A DNA stretch of 13,838 nt from assembly GCA_947306185.1 (NCBI GenBank), contig CAMZFU010000027.1, forward strand, positions 1-13,838, written 5' to 3'. This DNA is from an uncultured Pseudomonadota bacterium (GTDB taxonomy: Bacteria > Pseudomonadota > Alphaproteobacteria > Rs-D84). Positions within the stretch are counted from its first letter, which is position 1. Every line of letters begins with the position of its first letter. The notes under the pieces were generated by a model. It was not told the DNA's origin. It saw only the letters and a list, made by a program, of their open reading frames with translations, and made no database searches. Shown piece after piece: positions 6,435-13,838 of this stretch. Made by a program: the position numbers and the translations under genes.

Positions 6435-8510
6435 ATGACATACAATGAGATAAGAAAATTGTTTTTGGATTATTTTAAATCGCATGGACATAAAATTGTT
6501 CCATCTGCATCGTTGATTCCAAATGATCCGACGTTGTTATTTACGGTTGCTGGGATGGTGCCTTGGAAGAATATTTTTCTTGGAATTGCGGACGCACCGG
6601 CACCGCGTGTCGCAGACGTGCAAAAATGTATTCGTGCCGGTGGTAAACACAACGATTTGGAAGATGTGGGCGTTGATGGTCGACATCATACGTTCTTTGA
6701 AATGTTGGGAAATTGGTCTTTTGGGGATTATTTCAAAGAAGGCGCATTGGAAATGTCATGGGATTTATTAACCAATGTTATTGGCATTGCCCCCAACAAA
6801 TTGGTTGTAACCGCACATGAAACTGATGACGAAGCGGCGGATCTGTGGAAGAAAATCGCGGGCAAAGAAGCAATTCGTTTGGGTAAAGATAATTGGTGGT
6901 CGGCGGGTGATACCGGTCCGTGTGGCCCGTGCAGTGAAATATTCTATGATTTCGGCGAAGATGTGCCAGGGGGATTGCCGGGAAGCCCAAACGAAGATGG
7001 TGGTCGGTTTGTTGAAATATGGAACGATGTTTTTATGCAATATAATCGTGATGCTAATGGTAATTTAACAGAATTGCCCAAGAAAAACGTTGATACTGGG
7101 GCGGGGTTGGAACGCTGGGCGGCGATGTTACAAGGGAAAACAGATAACTATGATACAGATTTGTTTGTGAATCTAAAACGTGCGGTCAGTGATGTTACCG
7201 GTGTCACGGAAACGCCAGACAACATTACCAGTTTCAAAGTTATTACTGATCATTTGCGGTCAGTTGGTTTTGCGATTGCTGATGGTGTAATTCCATCAAA
7301 TACGGATAGAGGATATGTGATTCGTCGTATATTACGTCGTGCAATGCGTCATGGACAGTTATTAGGGCATTCGGGGGCGCTGTTGTCGAAATTGTATCCG
7401 GCACTGGTTGCGGAAATGGGGAACGCATATCCAGAACTGGTTAAGAATCAGGCGCATGTAATAGAGGTTATTACAAATGAAGAAAACGCCTTTGCAGATA
7501 TGTTGAACAATGGTATTAAATTGTTGGATAACGAAATACCAAAAGTGCAAAATGGAATCTTGCCGGGTGCGGTCGCGTTTAAGTTATTTGATACGTATGG
7601 TTTCCCATTGGATTTAACACAAATGATTTTGCGTGATAAAAATATCAGCGTTGATGTCGCCGGGTTTGAGTCAGAAATGGCGGCGCAAAAAGAACGCAGT
7701 CGTGCCGATACCAAGGGAACACGTGTTCTATGGGAATCCCGTGAAGATGTGCCGCCGACCGATGATTCAACAAAATATGCGCCGGATAATAGTATGGAAT
7801 CCAAGGTTTTGGCAATACTGCGGGATGGTGAATTTGTTGATATTGCGAATGATGGCGATACGGTCGAAGTTGCATTGGATAAAACGAATTTCTATGGTAC
7901 CCAGGGCGGCCAGGTTGGCGACAGTGGCGAACTAAAAATTGGTGATGTGGTTGTAGTTAATGTAACCGAATCGGCACGTGCAAATAATGTTGTTTTGCAT
8001 CGTGGATCGGTTGTCGGGAAAATTGCGGTTGGTGATACAGTAAAATCCGTTGTGAATATGCAAAATCGTGAACAAACGGCACGGGCACATACGGCGACAC
8101 ATTTGCTTCAGGCGGCATTACGTCAGGTATTAAATACCGATGTGGAACAACGCGGGTCCAAGGTTGCCCCTGATTCTGTTCGGTTTGACTTTTCATTTGG
8201 TCGGGCAATGACAGATGAAGAAAAGGTCGCCGTTGAAAATTTGGTTAACCAATGGATAGAGGCCAATATGAAAGTTCTTCACGAAGAAATGCCAATTGAC
8301 GAAGCAAAAAAACGCGGTGCGATGGCTTTATTCGGCGAGAAATACGGCAAAGTTGTACGTGTAATAACCGCGGGTGATGTGTCGTGTGAATTATGTGGCG
8401 GAACGCATGTAAATCACACCGGTGAAATTATGCGTGCAAAAATAAACAAGGAAAAATCTATCAGCAGTGGGATTCGTCGTATCACGATGTCCGTTGGGGC
8501 CTTGGCATAG
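6435..8510 (+). CDS. alaS: Alanyl-tRNA synthetase, short form lacking the C-Ala domain
   Basis: This class II synthetase joins alanine to tRNA-Ala in the cytosol and clears mischarged Ser or Gly. The ATG at 6435 is chosen because AGGT sits six bases upstream and MTYNEIRKLFLDYF matches the usual N terminus; an ATG at 6423 is in frame but has no ribosome site. The catalytic part is complete, with RHHTFFEMLGNWSFGDYF in the N-terminal region. The editing domain keeps all its zinc ligands: His552 and His556 (HTATH), Cys654 and His658 (CGGTH). The protein then stops at 691 residues, right after GIRRITMSVG. The usual length is about 875, and the missing part is the linker plus the C-Ala domain that promotes dimerisation and tRNA binding. 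A clean stop and a terminator follow, so this is domain loss, not a window edge or a frameshift. The enzyme call is certain. Confidence 0.97.
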   Translation: MTYNEIRKLFLDYFKSHGHKIVPSASLIPNDPTLLFTVAGMVPWKNIFLGIADAPAPRVADVQKCIRAGGKHNDLEDVGVDGRHHTFFEMLGNWSFGDYFKEGALEMSWDLLTNVIGIAPNKLVVTAHETDDEAADLWKKIAGKEAIRLGKDNWWSAGDTGPCGPCSEIFYDFGEDVPGGLPGSPNEDGGRFVEIWNDVFMQYNRDANGNLTELPKKNVDTGAGLERWAAMLQGKTDNYDTDLFVNLKRAVSDVTGVTETPDNITSFKVITDHLRSVGFAIADGVIPSNTDRGYVIRRILRRAMRHGQLLGHSGALLSKLYPALVAEMGNAYPELVKNQAHVIEVITNEENAFADMLNNGIKLLDNEIPKVQNGILPGAVAFKLFDTYGFPLDLTQMILRDKNISVDVAGFESEMAAQKERSRADTKGTRVLWESREDVPPTDDSTKYAPDNSMESKVLAILRDGEFVDIANDGDTVEVALDKTNFYGTQGGQVGDSGELKIGDVVVVNVTESARANNVVLHRGSVVGKIAVGDTVKSVVNMQNREQTARAHTATHLLQAALRQVLNTDVEQRGSKVAPDSVRFDFSFGRAMTDEEKVAVENLVNQWIEANMKVLHEEMPIDEAKKRGAMALFGEKYGKVVRVITAGDVSCELCGGTHVNHTGEIMRAKINKEKSISSGIRRITMSVGALA

Positions 8511-8528
8511 GCGCTTTTTGCGAATAAT

Positions 8529-8558
8529 ACAAAACGGGTGCGTATGCGCCCGTTTTGT
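8529..8558 (+). terminator. Terminator after alaS
   Basis: ACAAAACGGG (8529-8538) pairs perfectly over ten bases with CCCGTTTTGT (8549-8558). The loop TGCGTATGCG can extend the stem further. It starts 18 bases after the alaS stop, and the next promoter's -35 begins two bases after it ends. Confidence 0.8.
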
Positions 8559-8559
8559 G

Positions 8560-8588
8560 TTGACCTAAATACCAAAAAATTGTATAAT
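8560..8588 (+). promoter_or_regulatory. Strong promoter of the secreted protease gene (leaderless)
   Basis: TTGACC (8560-8565), 17-base spacer, consensus TATAAT (8583-8588), close to ideal. The ATG at 8596 lies seven bases after the -10, so the message should begin at the start codon. Confidence 0.8.
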
Positions 8589-8595
8589 TACACGG

Positions 8596-11016
8596 ATGTA
8601 TGGGGGTATGTTTTTGCGTTTTTTATGCGGTGTTTTATCGATAATATTAACAGTGGGGATTGTGTCCCATGGTGTTTGTGGTGTTGGCCAAAGCGATAAC
8701 AGATATTATGTTGATGATGCAATGTGGGCGACGCCACCATATAACAGTTTCGTTCGTTTGTCCGTTATTACAAAAAGGGTTTCCAATGGTGTATATATGG
8801 GGTATGGATGTACAGCACAATATGTTGCAAAAAATTTGATAGTATCGGCCGGGCACTGTACAGAAGATAAACCAATTGAATACAGAGTCACAAATTATAA
8901 AGGTCAGACCTTTTCAGTGCGTTTGTTGCATACGCCTTACGATAGTTCAACAAATGAAATTGGTGATTTAGGGGATTGGGCAATATTTCTAGTAGAAGAT
9001 TCACAATATTATGGCGACGCATTTTTTGACGCTGTTACACCAACACAAACGGCAGAAGTAATAAATGCTGGTTATGGGTATGTTAGGTTGCTTACCAACG
9101 AAGATATAAATGCAATAAGACAAATATTAGGTAGTGAAAAAGTAAATGGTACTGTGCGTTTTGGTGATTTCTTGGATACCTTTGAAAGTGAATTAACAGC
9201 ACGGAATATAGAAGCACTTGATAATGACGGTAATAGATTAAAAGCCAGCAAGTGTAACATCATTTTTGAAGATTGTTCGCGCAATATAACGTCGGCATGT
9301 AATAATCAGCGACTTCCTCGTGCGGCGAAATTTCCACAAATTCTTGCCACAACCTGTGATAGTTGGCAGGGCAACAGTGGTGGTGGATATGTATCAGGTA
9401 ATAAACTTTATGGAATTTGTTCCTATGGTGCGGATTCTTTTGCAGATTACAGAAATACCGATTATATTGCATCAACCCAACAATATTTAGATAAAATTAA
9501 TGAATTTAAAAGACAATATCCAGTATCCAGTGATAATACAAATCAGAACCAGGCATCACAACAACCTGTATCAAGACCCCAAGTTGAAACATTACCACAA
9601 TTAGCACCTGTTGCGGCCCAAATTTTACCAGAACAACAGTTGCCGTCACAATTGCCCGCTAGTTTGACGCCAACCCCAGAACCAACCGCAGAGGAGGTTG
9701 AAACGTTAACGCAACAACTTGAAGAGCAGGGAAATAATATAATGGAAGGCGTTAACGTGGCCACTACTTTATCAGACGGTGGTATATTATCACTGGTAAA
9801 CAATATAGCAGAATATAAAGTTACTAAAAGCCGTTTGGATATATTAATGGAACGTTATAATGCGGCCAAGGAAAAAGAACAATCATTGGCCAATCGGACC
9901 CTAACTGCGGCAACAACTGCAGCAACTGGTTTGGGAATGATGGCTGCCGCATCGGCATATTCTGAACAAAAGGCGGATGAGGCTGCTGAACAAGATATGA
10001 AGGCATACCTTGCCACATTTAGATGTGAATATGGCCGTGGTCAATCGGTTAAATCAAGTGCAGAAGAAATTACATTACCGGGTGGAAACGAACTTGTTAA
10101 TTATTACCAAGAATACAAGGCATTGGCGGATAATTTAAAGAACACCAAGAAAGCACTAGGCCTGCGCTCAGGAATTGAAAACGAAATTGTGTACGATAAA
10201 GCAGAAAGTAATTTGTACAAATATTCATCCAAGGGCATAACTTCTGGGGCGTTTACATCCGTTTCACGCGCATTAACAGACATCGAAGGTGAAGATGCTG
10301 CTGCGTGGAATGCCCAGAAAGAAGAAACAGCCAAAAAACTTAAAACAGGGGCCATTGCCGCCGGCGTGGGTATTGTTGGTGGTGTCGCAGGCGATTACCT
10401 AATAAATCACAGAAAGGGTGACGATAGCACAGGAACAAGTGGTTTATTGGACGGTGTTGATGGTAGTGGTTTGCTTAGTGGTATTGGTGGGCAATTGGGT
10501 GGCGCATTGGGAAATGTTGCTGGTAATGGAACAGAAACCCAAGATGGTGTAGAAGAAACGCCCGAAGAAACACCCGAAGAAATAGATGATGAGCTTACAG
10601 ATACCCCTGTGCCGGCGAGTAGTCAAGTTTCAGAAGTTTTATCACAACCGTGGAATTGGTTGTTTGCATCCAAAGATTCAACTGATTTTGATGGGGCAAA
10701 AAGAACGGTAAAATACCAAGGCCAAGACCTTCAGAAAACCGCAGAAGACACAATCAAGGCTGATACTCAACATGTCGCGGACTTCTTGAAAAAAGATACG
10801 ACGAATGCCCCGATGCAATGTATAACTATTGATTCAAGACCAGAAAGTTTCGCCGAAATTATAAAAGCACGCTATGAACAAGATTTGCCAGAATTGGTCC
10901 CTGATATTAAATATGAATTTAAAATCAATAAAGGGCATTTATACGGTTGTGACGACGAAGTCGATGTGTGTGATAATATTATGACACATGTATATAACAG
11001 ACCTTGTGGTGAATAG
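8596..11016 (+). CDS. Secreted trypsin-fold serine protease with long unrecognised C-terminal region
   Basis: The protein has 806 residues. Residues 1-30 form a signal peptide with hydrophobic core FLRFLCGVLSIILTVGIV. Residues about 50-300 are a chymotrypsin-fold protease. His87 lies in VSAGHC with Cys72 and Cys88 placed like the 42-58 disulfide of trypsin. Asp127 lies in GDWAIF, and the nucleophile Ser261 in QGNSGGG. Asp255, six residues before the serine, matches trypsin Asp189 and suggests cleavage after Arg or Lys. The usual Asp194 is Asn260, so the classic zymogen-activation salt bridge may be absent. Next come a Gln/Pro-rich linker (about 310-370), a helical coiled-coil-like part, a Gly/Ala hydrophobic stretch (about 435-455), a second (TGAIAAGVGIVGGVAG, about 585-600), a Gly-rich run, an acidic EETPEETPEE stretch, and a C-terminal part with Cys742, 785, 792 and 804. 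It is exported, and possibly membrane- or surface-anchored. An ATG at 8608 is a weaker start. Target and partners are unknown. Confidence 0.88.
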   Translation: MYGGMFLRFLCGVLSIILTVGIVSHGVCGVGQSDNRYYVDDAMWATPPYNSFVRLSVITKRVSNGVYMGYGCTAQYVAKNLIVSAGHCTEDKPIEYRVTNYKGQTFSVRLLHTPYDSSTNEIGDLGDWAIFLVEDSQYYGDAFFDAVTPTQTAEVINAGYGYVRLLTNEDINAIRQILGSEKVNGTVRFGDFLDTFESELTARNIEALDNDGNRLKASKCNIIFEDCSRNITSACNNQRLPRAAKFPQILATTCDSWQGNSGGGYVSGNKLYGICSYGADSFADYRNTDYIASTQQYLDKINEFKRQYPVSSDNTNQNQASQQPVSRPQVETLPQLAPVAAQILPEQQLPSQLPASLTPTPEPTAEEVETLTQQLEEQGNNIMEGVNVATTLSDGGILSLVNNIAEYKVTKSRLDILMERYNAAKEKEQSLANRTLTAATTAATGLGMMAAASAYSEQKADEAAEQDMKAYLATFRCEYGRGQSVKSSAEEITLPGGNELVNYYQEYKALADNLKNTKKALGLRSGIENEIVYDKAESNLYKYSSKGITSGAFTSVSRALTDIEGEDAAAWNAQKEETAKKLKTGAIAAGVGIVGGVAGDYLINHRKGDDSTGTSGLLDGVDGSGLLSGIGGQLGGALGNVAGNGTETQDGVEETPEETPEEIDDELTDTPVPASSQVSEVLSQPWNWLFASKDSTDFDGAKRTVKYQGQDLQKTAEDTIKADTQHVADFLKKDTTNAPMQCITIDSRPESFAEIIKARYEQDLPELVPDIKYEFKINKGHLYGCDDEVDVCDNIMTHVYNRPCGE

Positions 11017-11047
11017 CTTCCTTATAAATACTCTATCAAATTATTTG

Positions 11048-11076
11048 TTGCCCCCGTGGCAAAGTGGTGTTATTAT
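11048..11076 (+). promoter_or_regulatory. Promoter of fabI with an overlapping inverted repeat
   Basis: TTGCCC (11048-11053), 17-base spacer, TATTAT (11071-11076). The start near 11083 leaves about 24 bases with AAAAGGA before the ATG. The perfect inverted repeat TTGCC-N5-GGCAA (11048-11062) covers the -35 and could be an operator or a small hairpin at the end of the upstream message. Confidence 0.5.
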
Positions 11077-11106
11077 TTCCCAGGCATATAACAAAAAGGA
11101 AAAATT

Positions 11107-11919
11107 ATGTTATTAAAAGGTAAAAAGATTTTAATTACTGGGGTTGCAAACGATTGGTCTATGGCATGGGCAATCGCAAAACGTGCGCATGAAAATGGTG
11201 CGGAAATCGCAATGCCATACGCGATGCCGGCATTGGAAAAACGCGTACGCCCATTGGCGGAACAAATTGGTGCGAAATTCGTCCAAGAATGCAATGTACA
11301 AAATGATGAACAAATGGATTCTCTGTTTGCGAATATCGAAAAAGAATGGGGGCATTTGGATGGTATGTTGCACGCAATCGCCTTTTCGGACAAGAACGAA
11401 TTAAATGGTCGTTATGCCGATACAACACGCGATAATTTCAAGAATACAATGGATATATCGGTTTATTCATTGGTTGATTTGACGCGTCGTGCATCAAAAC
11501 TTATGACAGATGGCGGATCTATTGTTACATTGACGTATTTCGGTGGTGAAAAATCCGTTCCAAATTACAATGTCATGGGTGTCGCAAAATCTGCACTGGA
11601 TTCATCGGTTCGTTATTTGGCATCTGATTTAGGACGTGATAAAATTCGCGTTAATGCAATCAGTGCGGGTCCAATTTTGACACTGGCATCCAGTGGTGTT
11701 GGCGGAATTAAATCTATGTTGCGCCTTAATGCCGAACAAACGCCACTGCGTCGTAATATGACGTTGGACGACGTATCTGGGGCCGCCGTTTATTTGTTAA
11801 GTGATTTATCATCTGCGGTTACTGGCGAAGTTCACCATGTTGATTGTGGATATTCTACGACCGGTATGATGCCAAACGAATTGAAAAATCTGTTGCTAAA
11901 AGCGATGGATGAACAATAA
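11107..11919 (+). CDS. fabI: Enoyl-[acyl-carrier-protein] reductase (NADH)
   Basis: FabI carries out the last step of each fatty-acid elongation cycle, reducing trans-2-enoyl-ACP with NADH in the cytosol; it is the target of triclosan and isoniazid-type drugs. At 270 residues the protein has the normal length. The cofactor site is GVANDWSMAWAIA at 12-24, typical of FabI rather than FabG. AIAF at 90-93 lines the substrate pocket, and TLTYFG follows at 141-146. The catalytic pair is Tyr154 and Lys161 in Y-x6-K, the spacing that separates FabI from the Y-x3-K of ordinary short-chain dehydrogenases. RVNAISAGPI at 181-190 and HHVDCGYS near the end complete the fold. The start is supported by AAAAGGA upstream. 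It is monocistronic with its own promoter and terminator. No other fatty-acid genes are adjacent. Confidence 0.96.
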   Translation: MLLKGKKILITGVANDWSMAWAIAKRAHENGAEIAMPYAMPALEKRVRPLAEQIGAKFVQECNVQNDEQMDSLFANIEKEWGHLDGMLHAIAFSDKNELNGRYADTTRDNFKNTMDISVYSLVDLTRRASKLMTDGGSIVTLTYFGGEKSVPNYNVMGVAKSALDSSVRYLASDLGRDKIRVNAISAGPILTLASSGVGGIKSMLRLNAEQTPLRRNMTLDDVSGAAVYLLSDLSSAVTGEVHHVDCGYSTTGMMPNELKNLLLKAMDEQ

Positions 11920-11943
11920 AGTTTATATGGAATAAACGATAAT

Positions 11944-11972
11944 AAAGCCCGCATTATCGCGGGTTTTATTTT
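11944..11972 (+). terminator. Terminator after fabI
   Basis: CCCGC (11948-11952) pairs with GCGGG (11959-11963), extended by A-T pairs and one G-U. It is followed by TTTTATTTTT. It starts about 25 bases after the fabI stop. Confidence 0.85.
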
Positions 11973-11994
11973 TGCGTATTGGAATCTTTTTTCG

Positions 11995-12023
11995 TTGTAT
12001 TATTTGTGCGGTTTTTCTATAAT
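11995..12023 (+). promoter_or_regulatory. Promoter of ligA (leaderless)
   Basis: TTGTAT (11995-12000), 17-base spacer, consensus TATAAT (12018-12023). The first ATG (12030) lies six bases after the -10, and no Shine-Dalgarno is present between them. Confidence 0.7.
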
Positions 12024-12029
12024 ATTGAT

Positions 12030-13838
12030 ATGATGAAAACAGCAGATCTTTTTATCCGTGCCGAGCACGCAGATTTAATAAAAAAACTAAATGAATGGGA
12101 TGTCGCGTATCACCAAAATGATGCGCCGATTGTTGATGATGCAACGTATGATGCCGCCAAAAAACGCGCATTAGAAATTGAAGAAATGTACCCGGAATTG
12201 GCGCGTAATGGTGCATCAACACACGTTGGTGCGGCACCTTCATCAAAGTTTAGAACGCTAACACATTCGGTACCGATGTTGTCTATTTCTGATGTGTTTG
12301 ACGAAGGCGAGGTTGCCGATTGGTTTAATAAATTACCGAACAAAGATTTATTTATTGAATTAAAGGTTGATGGCGTTTCGTATGCCGCACGATATGAACA
12401 CGGTGTATTGGTCCAAGGCCTTACCCGGGGCAGTGGTGTTGCCGGCGAAGATATAACAGAAAACCTTAAAACCATTCCTGATATTCCGCAAAAACTTTCG
12501 GGCGAATATCCTGATGAAATAGAGGTTCGTGGTGAAGTATATATGTTGCGTGATGATTTTATTGCGCTGAATACTGCCGCGGCAGAAACCGGAGATAAAG
12601 TTTTTGCGAATCCGCGTAATGCGGCGGCGGGTTCTTTGCGCCAATTAAACCCAATGGTAACCGCATCGCGCAAATTATCGGCATTTGGTTATACGTATGG
12701 TGCGGTTTCTGAAAAAATGTGGCGCAGCCAATCAGAATACTTTGATTGTTTGGAATCGTGGGGATTTAAGACAACGCGTCAATGGGCGCGCCATGCAAAT
12801 ACGATGGATGAGATTCAGGCAATGTATAACGATATAATTCTGACGCGTGCAGACATACCGTTTGATATTGACGGTTTGGTGATTAAGGTAAATGATGTCG
12901 CAACCCAAGAACGTATGGGCGCACGCGCCAACAGTCCCCGATGGGAGGTCGCATATAAGTTTCCCGCCGCACGTGCGGTAACGGCCCTGCGCGGAATTAC
13001 AATTCAGGTTGGGCGTACGGGTGTTCTTACCCCGGTTGCGGAATTGGACCCAATCAATATTGGTGGCGTGGTTGTATCACGTGCAACATTGCATAATGCC
13101 GATGAAATTGCGCGTCTTGGGGTGCGGGTCGGGGACAAGGTTACTGTGCAACGTGCCGGTGATGTTATTCCACAAATTGTAGAGGTTGCCGAACATAATC
13201 CAACCGCAACAGATTTTGTGTTTCCAACAAAATGTCCGGTTTGTGGTGGTGATGTGGTGCGCAGTGAAGGCGCGGTTGCATATCGTTGCGTGAATACACT
13301 TGGGTGTCCGGCCCAAAGAATAGGGGAATTGGAACATTTTGTTTCGCGCCCGGGTTTCGATATCGACGGCATTGGTACGCGCCAAATTGAATTATTTATA
13401 TCGCGTGGTTGGATTGAAAGTCCTGCGGACATATTTACACTGATTGAAAAACACGGTGATGAAATACGTCGGCTTGATGGGTTTGGTGATAAATCTGTTG
13501 ATAACCTAAAGAAATCTATTGATGGTGCGCGGACCCAGGATTTACATCGTTTCCTTACCGCAATTGGAATACCGGATGTTGGTAAAACCACGGCAAAATT
13601 ATTGGCAAATAATTTTGGCAATCTTGAATCCGTGCGTGTTGCAACAATGAATGATTTAATTGCAATTGATGGTATCGGCGAAACGATGGCACGTGAAATA
13701 GTATCATTTTTCCAAAATGCACGAAATGTTGCGGTCATAGATGAATTGTTGAAACAAGTTGTGGTAAAAGAAGCGACAAAAACGGTAACCAAATCAGAAG
13801 TGTCTGGCAAGAAAATCGTATTAACGGGAACACTTGTA
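12030..13838 (+). CDS. ligA: NAD-dependent DNA ligase, C-terminus beyond the window
   Basis: LigA seals nicks in duplex DNA during replication and repair, using NAD to adenylate itself. 603 residues are visible with no stop; the complete enzyme is usually about 670-700. Domain order is normal. The NAD-binding Ia domain has Tyr27, His28, Asp36, Tyr40 and Asp41. The adenylation domain has catalytic Lys112 in ELKVDG, then TRGSGVAGEDIT and VRGEV. The OB fold includes GRTGVLTPVAEL. A four-cysteine zinc finger follows (Cys402, 405, 420, 426), then helix-hairpin-helix repeats (GFGDKS, GIPDVG, GIGETM). The last residues, GKKIVLTGTLV, open the BRCT domain. The start is one of two tandem ATGs (12030 or 12033); the first fits a leaderless message. 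The truncation is only the window edge. Confidence 0.96.
   Translation, partial: MMKTADLFIRAEHADLIKKLNEWDVAYHQNDAPIVDDATYDAAKKRALEIEEMYPELARNGASTHVGAAPSSKFRTLTHSVPMLSISDVFDEGEVADWFNKLPNKDLFIELKVDGVSYAARYEHGVLVQGLTRGSGVAGEDITENLKTIPDIPQKLSGEYPDEIEVRGEVYMLRDDFIALNTAAAETGDKVFANPRNAAAGSLRQLNPMVTASRKLSAFGYTYGAVSEKMWRSQSEYFDCLESWGFKTTRQWARHANTMDEIQAMYNDIILTRADIPFDIDGLVIKVNDVATQERMGARANSPRWEVAYKFPAARAVTALRGITIQVGRTGVLTPVAELDPINIGGVVVSRATLHNADEIARLGVRVGDKVTVQRAGDVIPQIVEVAEHNPTATDFVFPTKCPVCGGDVVRSEGAVAYRCVNTLGCPAQRIGELEHFVSRPGFDIDGIGTRQIELFISRGWIESPADIFTLIEKHGDEIRRLDGFGDKSVDNLKKSIDGARTQDLHRFLTAIGIPDVGKTTAKLLANNFGNLESVRVATMNDLIAIDGIGETMAREIVSFFQNARNVAVIDELLKQVVVKEATKTVTKSEVSGKKIVLTGTLV

Noticed and set aside
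8508..8528. Frameshift explaining the short AlaRS
   Set aside because: The sequence after the stop goes directly into a terminator and the next gene's promoter, with no room for or trace of a C-Ala domain.
13004..13810. Long minus-strand open frame (268 aa) opposite ligA
   Set aside because: The plus strand here encodes the LigA OB fold, zinc finger and helix-hairpin-helix motifs without interruption; the reverse frame is Ser/Thr/Pro-rich shadow sequence.

Overview
The window reads as chromosomal DNA of an AT-rich alphaproteobacterium, most like the uncultured, host- or gut-associated lineages with modest genomes. This placement rests on protein character (HU, FabI, LigA, AlaRS, AckA) and on sigma-70-like promoters of the form TTGNNN-N17-TATAAT. 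It was not tested by any database search. No transposase, integrase, phage gene or CRISPR array was found.

Layout. Positions 1-346 hold a minus-strand RNA unit: a promoter, tRNA-Lys(UUU) and a terminator. It is followed by an odd 133-bp palindromic element made partly of copies of the tRNA 3' half, which ends in its own terminator. Positions 427-3109 carry a promoter and a large 873-residue protein of unknown function. Positions 3145-4499 carry an atypical acetate kinase with its own promoter and terminator. Positions 4525-5005 carry a minus-strand HU gene with a long leader containing a strong hairpin. Positions 5030-5588 carry a minus-strand three-helix membrane protein of unknown function, with a promoter that appears to share its -35 hexamer with the divergent gene. 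Positions 5595-6392 carry a glycosyltransferase-like gene. Positions 6382-8558 carry alanyl-tRNA synthetase lacking the C-Ala domain. Positions 8560-11016 carry a secreted trypsin-fold protease with a long unrecognised C-terminal half. Positions 11048-11972 carry FabI. Positions 11995-13838 carry NAD-dependent DNA ligase, cut by the window edge at the start of its BRCT domain.

How the genes work together. This is not an operon. Nearly every gene has a recognisable promoter of its own, and most transcription units are single genes closed by a hairpin terminator. The functions are mixed: translation (tRNA-Lys, AlaRS), nucleoid and DNA maintenance (HU, LigA), fatty-acid synthesis (FabI), acetate and ATP metabolism (AckA), and envelope or secreted proteins. 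No dedicated multi-gene system is visible. The points most worth a second look are the tRNA-derived palindromic element, the shortened AlaRS, the apparent leaderless promoters at three genes, the unusual acetate kinase active-site residues, the HU leader hairpin and the modular secreted protease.
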